Shown here in pieces: positions 62,047 to 64,000 of a stretch of DNA of 64,000 nt. Source of the stretch: Lentibacter sp. XHP0401 (lineage in GTDB: Bacteria > Pseudomonadota > Alphaproteobacteria > Rhodobacterales > Rhodobacteraceae); contig NZ_JAOWLC010000009.1 in assembly GCF_025751535.1 (NCBI RefSeq), forward strand, positions 119,363 to 183,362, given 5' to 3'. How positions within the stretch are numbered: position 1 is the stretch's first letter; every line of letters begins with the position of its first letter. The notes below the pieces were generated by a model. It ran no database searches. It was given only the letters and a program-made list of their open reading frames with translations, and had not been told where the DNA came from. The translations under genes were made by a program, and so were the position numbers.

Positions 62047-63672
62047 ATGTTTGATGACCGTTACACACTCGCCTACAAGCTTTACCCCTATAAGCGCCAT
62101 GCCGACCAAGACCAAAAGGCCCCCGTGCGCCACCCTGTCGTGGTTATGGGCGGTGGCCCAATTGGTGTTGCCACCGCGCTTGATCTCGGCCAGCAAGGCA
62201 TCCCCGTTGTGGTGCTCGATGACCATGAAGGTGTGGGCATGGGCTCGCGCGCAATCTGTTTTGCGAAACGCTGCCTCGAAATTGCCGACCGCTACGGCGC
62301 AGGCAAACCCATGGTTGAAAAAGGCGTGGTCTGGAACCTCGGCAAAGTCTTTCACAAAGACGATAAAGTGTTTGAGTTCAACCTCCTGCCAGAAGAGGGC
62401 CACGAGTTCCCCGCGTTCATCAACCTCCAGCAGCCTTACTTTGAAAGTTTCATGATCGAACGTCTGTTCGAGATGCAGAAAGCAGGTGCGCCTGTTGAAA
62501 TCCGCGGCAAAAACCGCGTCGATAATGTGATTGTCAAAGACGACCACGTTGTGCTTGAAATCATGACGCCCGATGGCCCCTACACGATGGAAGCCGACTG
62601 GCTCATCGGCTGCGACGGTGCAAGCTCGCCGCTACGTGAGATGCTCGGCCATGACTTCTCCGGTAAAGTCTTCAAGGACAGCTTCCTCATTGCCGACATC
62701 AAGATGCTCAATGACAACTTCCCGACAGAACGCTGGTTCTGGTTCGAGCCAAGCCATGGTTCAGGCGCATCAACACTGCTTCACAGACAGCCCGATGATG
62801 TCTGGCGCGTCGATTTCCAGATCGGCTGGGATGTCGACCGCAAGGAAGAGATGAAAGAAGAAAACATCCGCCGCCGTCTTGATGCCTTCCTTGGCGAAGG
62901 CGTCGAATACGAGATGGTTTGGTCCTCGATCTACACGTTCCAATGCAAGCGCATGGAAAAATTCCGCCACGGCCACGTGCTGTTCGCAGGAGATGCCGCG
63001 CATCAGGTTTCTCCCTTCGGCGCACGCGGCGCGAATTCAGGAATGCAGGATGTCGACAACCTCGGCTGGAAGCTCGGCATGGTCATCAACGGTCAAGCAC
63101 CCGAAAACTTGCTCGACAGCTACAATATGGAGCGTGTCCACGGCGCCGATGAGAACATCCTCAACTCAACCCGCGCCACCGACTTCATCACGCCGAAAAG
63201 CGAGACAAGCCACATCTTCCGCAACGCTGTGCTCGAGCTCTCCGAGCACTACCCGTTCGCGCGTCCGCTGGTCAACTCGGGCCGGCTCTCTGTGCCCTGC
63301 GTCTATGACGGCTCGCCACTCAACTCAGCCGATGGCCTCAGCGATGGCCCCGAGCGCACACGCCCCGGCGCACCCTGCCCCGATGCACCGCTGGGCGCAG
63401 AGTTCCTGCTGCCCAAACTCGGCGGAAAATTCACTCTGCTGACAATCAATGCAGAGGCGCCAGACAGCTTCGAGGAAAGCGGGATCACCGTGGAACGCCT
63501 CGCGCTCTCCACATCCGATGACAAAACCGGCGCTCTGACCGAGCGCTATCTGGGGGAGGCAAAATCAGCGGTCTACCTCATTCGCCCCGACCAGCACGTC
63601 GCCGCGCGCCGTGACAGCTTTGATGAAAACCTTTTCCGCACAGCCCTGCGCCGCGCGACAGGCAAGGAGTAA
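62047..63672 (+). CDS. FAD-dependent aromatic hydroxylase (MhpA/PheA/TfdB-like)
   Basis: 541 residues from MFDDRYTLAY, with CAGGAGGACACTGAC directly before the ATG; the ATG 21 bases earlier would place the ribosome site inside the gene. The FAD motif is MGGGPIGVATALDLGQQG (34-51), followed by ADWLIGCDGASSPLREMLG near 181-199, and LFAGDAAHQVSPFGARGANSGMQDVDNLGWKL near 314-345, as in flavoprotein monooxygenases that hydroxylate phenols. Substrate likely a phenolic acid feeding homogentisate (inference). Fourth gene of the operon. Confidence 0.9.
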   Translation: MFDDRYTLAYKLYPYKRHADQDQKAPVRHPVVVMGGGPIGVATALDLGQQGIPVVVLDDHEGVGMGSRAICFAKRCLEIADRYGAGKPMVEKGVVWNLGKVFHKDDKVFEFNLLPEEGHEFPAFINLQQPYFESFMIERLFEMQKAGAPVEIRGKNRVDNVIVKDDHVVLEIMTPDGPYTMEADWLIGCDGASSPLREMLGHDFSGKVFKDSFLIADIKMLNDNFPTERWFWFEPSHGSGASTLLHRQPDDVWRVDFQIGWDVDRKEEMKEENIRRRLDAFLGEGVEYEMVWSSIYTFQCKRMEKFRHGHVLFAGDAAHQVSPFGARGANSGMQDVDNLGWKLGMVINGQAPENLLDSYNMERVHGADENILNSTRATDFITPKSETSHIFRNAVLELSEHYPFARPLVNSGRLSVPCVYDGSPLNSADGLSDGPERTRPGAPCPDAPLGAEFLLPKLGGKFTLLTINAEAPDSFEESGITVERLALSTSDDKTGALTERYLGEAKSAVYLIRPDQHVAARRDSFDENLFRTALRRATGKE

Positions 63673-63677
63673 TCCCG

Positions 63678-63872
63678 ATGAGCACATTGACCCTCACCCC
63701 CAATATCGCCAACGGTGACGATTTCTATGCAGAATTGCTCGACGCCCACGAAGGCCTCAGCAAAGAAGAAAGCGACAGCTACAACGCGCGGCTCATTCTT
63801 GTTCTGGCCAACCATATCGGCGACCGTGACGTGCTGTCCGAGGCCATCACCGCAGCCAAACGCAAAGGCTGA
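63678..63872 (+). CDS. DUF2783 small protein
   Basis: 64 residues. The pattern GDDFYAELLDAHEGLSKEESDSYNARLILVLANHIGD (13-49) matches DUF2783, a small family found next to MhpA-like monooxygenase genes. Function unknown; it may be a partner of the flavoprotein. Starts five bases after its stop and ends the readable part of the operon. A GCGCTTTGGC hairpin follows. Confidence 0.85.
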   Translation: MSTLTLTPNIANGDDFYAELLDAHEGLSKEESDSYNARLILVLANHIGDRDVLSEAITAAKRKG

Positions 63873-63890
63873 AGACACACATCAGGTTTT

Positions 63891-63913
63891 GCGCTTTGGC
63901 TTCGCCAAATCGC
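63891..63913. repeat. GCGCTTTGGC-TTC-GCCAAATCGC hairpin, copy 2
   Basis: Matches the reverse complement of 38340-38362 at 22 of 23 bases. It lies just past the DUF2783 stop and may end transcription, but the sequence beyond is unreliable. Confidence 0.6.
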
Positions 63914-63918
63914 TCACA

Positions 63919-64000
63919 GGGGGGGGGGGGCGGCAAACGCCCCCCCCCCCCCCCCCACAAAAAAAAAAAAAAAAAGTATAACGGGGGGTTTTTAATAAAA
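63919..64000. other. Low-quality contig end with homopolymer runs
   Basis: Runs of G (63919-63929), C (63938-63956), A (63959-63976) and later G and T make up most of the last 80 bases. Real Rhodobacterales DNA often has a G-run hairpin here, so a true GC hairpin has probably been expanded by sequencing or assembly error. No feature is called beyond 63913. Confidence 0.8.

Overview
The window reads as chromosomal DNA from a marine-type alphaproteobacterium of the Rhodobacterales (Roseobacter group). The gene content supports this: a MipZ division-site ATPase, CcmI, the four-subunit sarcosine oxidase soxBDAG, a DctPQM TRAP transporter, ACR3/ArsR arsenic genes, DUF1289 and DUF2783 proteins, a proline/alanine-rich lipoprotein, GC-rich codon use, and intergenic hairpins of the G-run/C-run type. 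Taxonomy is inferred from content only; there is no rRNA or tRNA. Both ends are cut. The left end truncates glmS. The last ~80 bases are homopolymer runs that look like poor sequence at a contig end.

Layout. 0-8.8 kb: glmS 3' part, a membrane acyltransferase, an AlkD-like protein, a nitrate/sulfonate-type ABC importer (three genes, minus strand), a ZntB/CorA-like transporter, a lipoprotein and moaA. 8.9-20.3 kb: a peptide-type ABC importer (dual ATPase on minus; binding protein and two permeases on plus) next to three M20 peptidases/deacylases, a DAO-family flavoprotein and a cupin; together these look like one uptake and deacylation system. 20.5-28.5 kb: a YeeE/YedE transporter, DUF3422, a flavodoxin-like protein, the transhydrogenase pntAB, and an operon of metallo-beta-lactamase-fold protein, rhodanese and membrane methyltransferase preceded by an ATTC-N8-GAAT palindrome. 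28.6-36.1 kb: kynureninase, a class I amidotransferase, and soxBDAG. 36.2-41.1 kb: ccmI-ruvX-DUF1289, then dusA, a TauE-type exporter and a PhyH-like dioxygenase. 41.2-45.3 kb: acr3-arsR facing a second arsR that heads a tightly overlapped permease-thioredoxin-MBL operon. 45.3-50 kb: another M20 amidohydrolase, a DAO flavoprotein with 5-formyl-THF cyclo-ligase, and a compositionally different pair (ABM-like protein, WYL regulator). 50-54.8 kb: hutH and a TRAP transporter. 55-58.2 kb: mipZ, an RNA methyltransferase, a DMT transporter and a MarR regulator. 58.3-63.9 kb: the homogentisate operon (hmgA, fahA, MBL protein, flavin monooxygenase, DUF2783).

Most striking signals. (1) The only two gaps longer than 300 bases, both between convergent genes, carry the same ~92-base element with three tandem 11-bp repeats (GTGCACGCGTG type) followed by CACCCCCCTG. 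(2) Three MBL-fold proteins each lack a different part of the HxHxDH metal motif, and each sits in an operon suggesting sulfur, thiol or aromatic chemistry. (3) The arsR-permease-CxxC thioredoxin-MBL operon may be a poorly described thiol- or metalloid-linked module. (4) Several dyads are plausible operators, including a TGT-N4-ACA site upstream of hutH.
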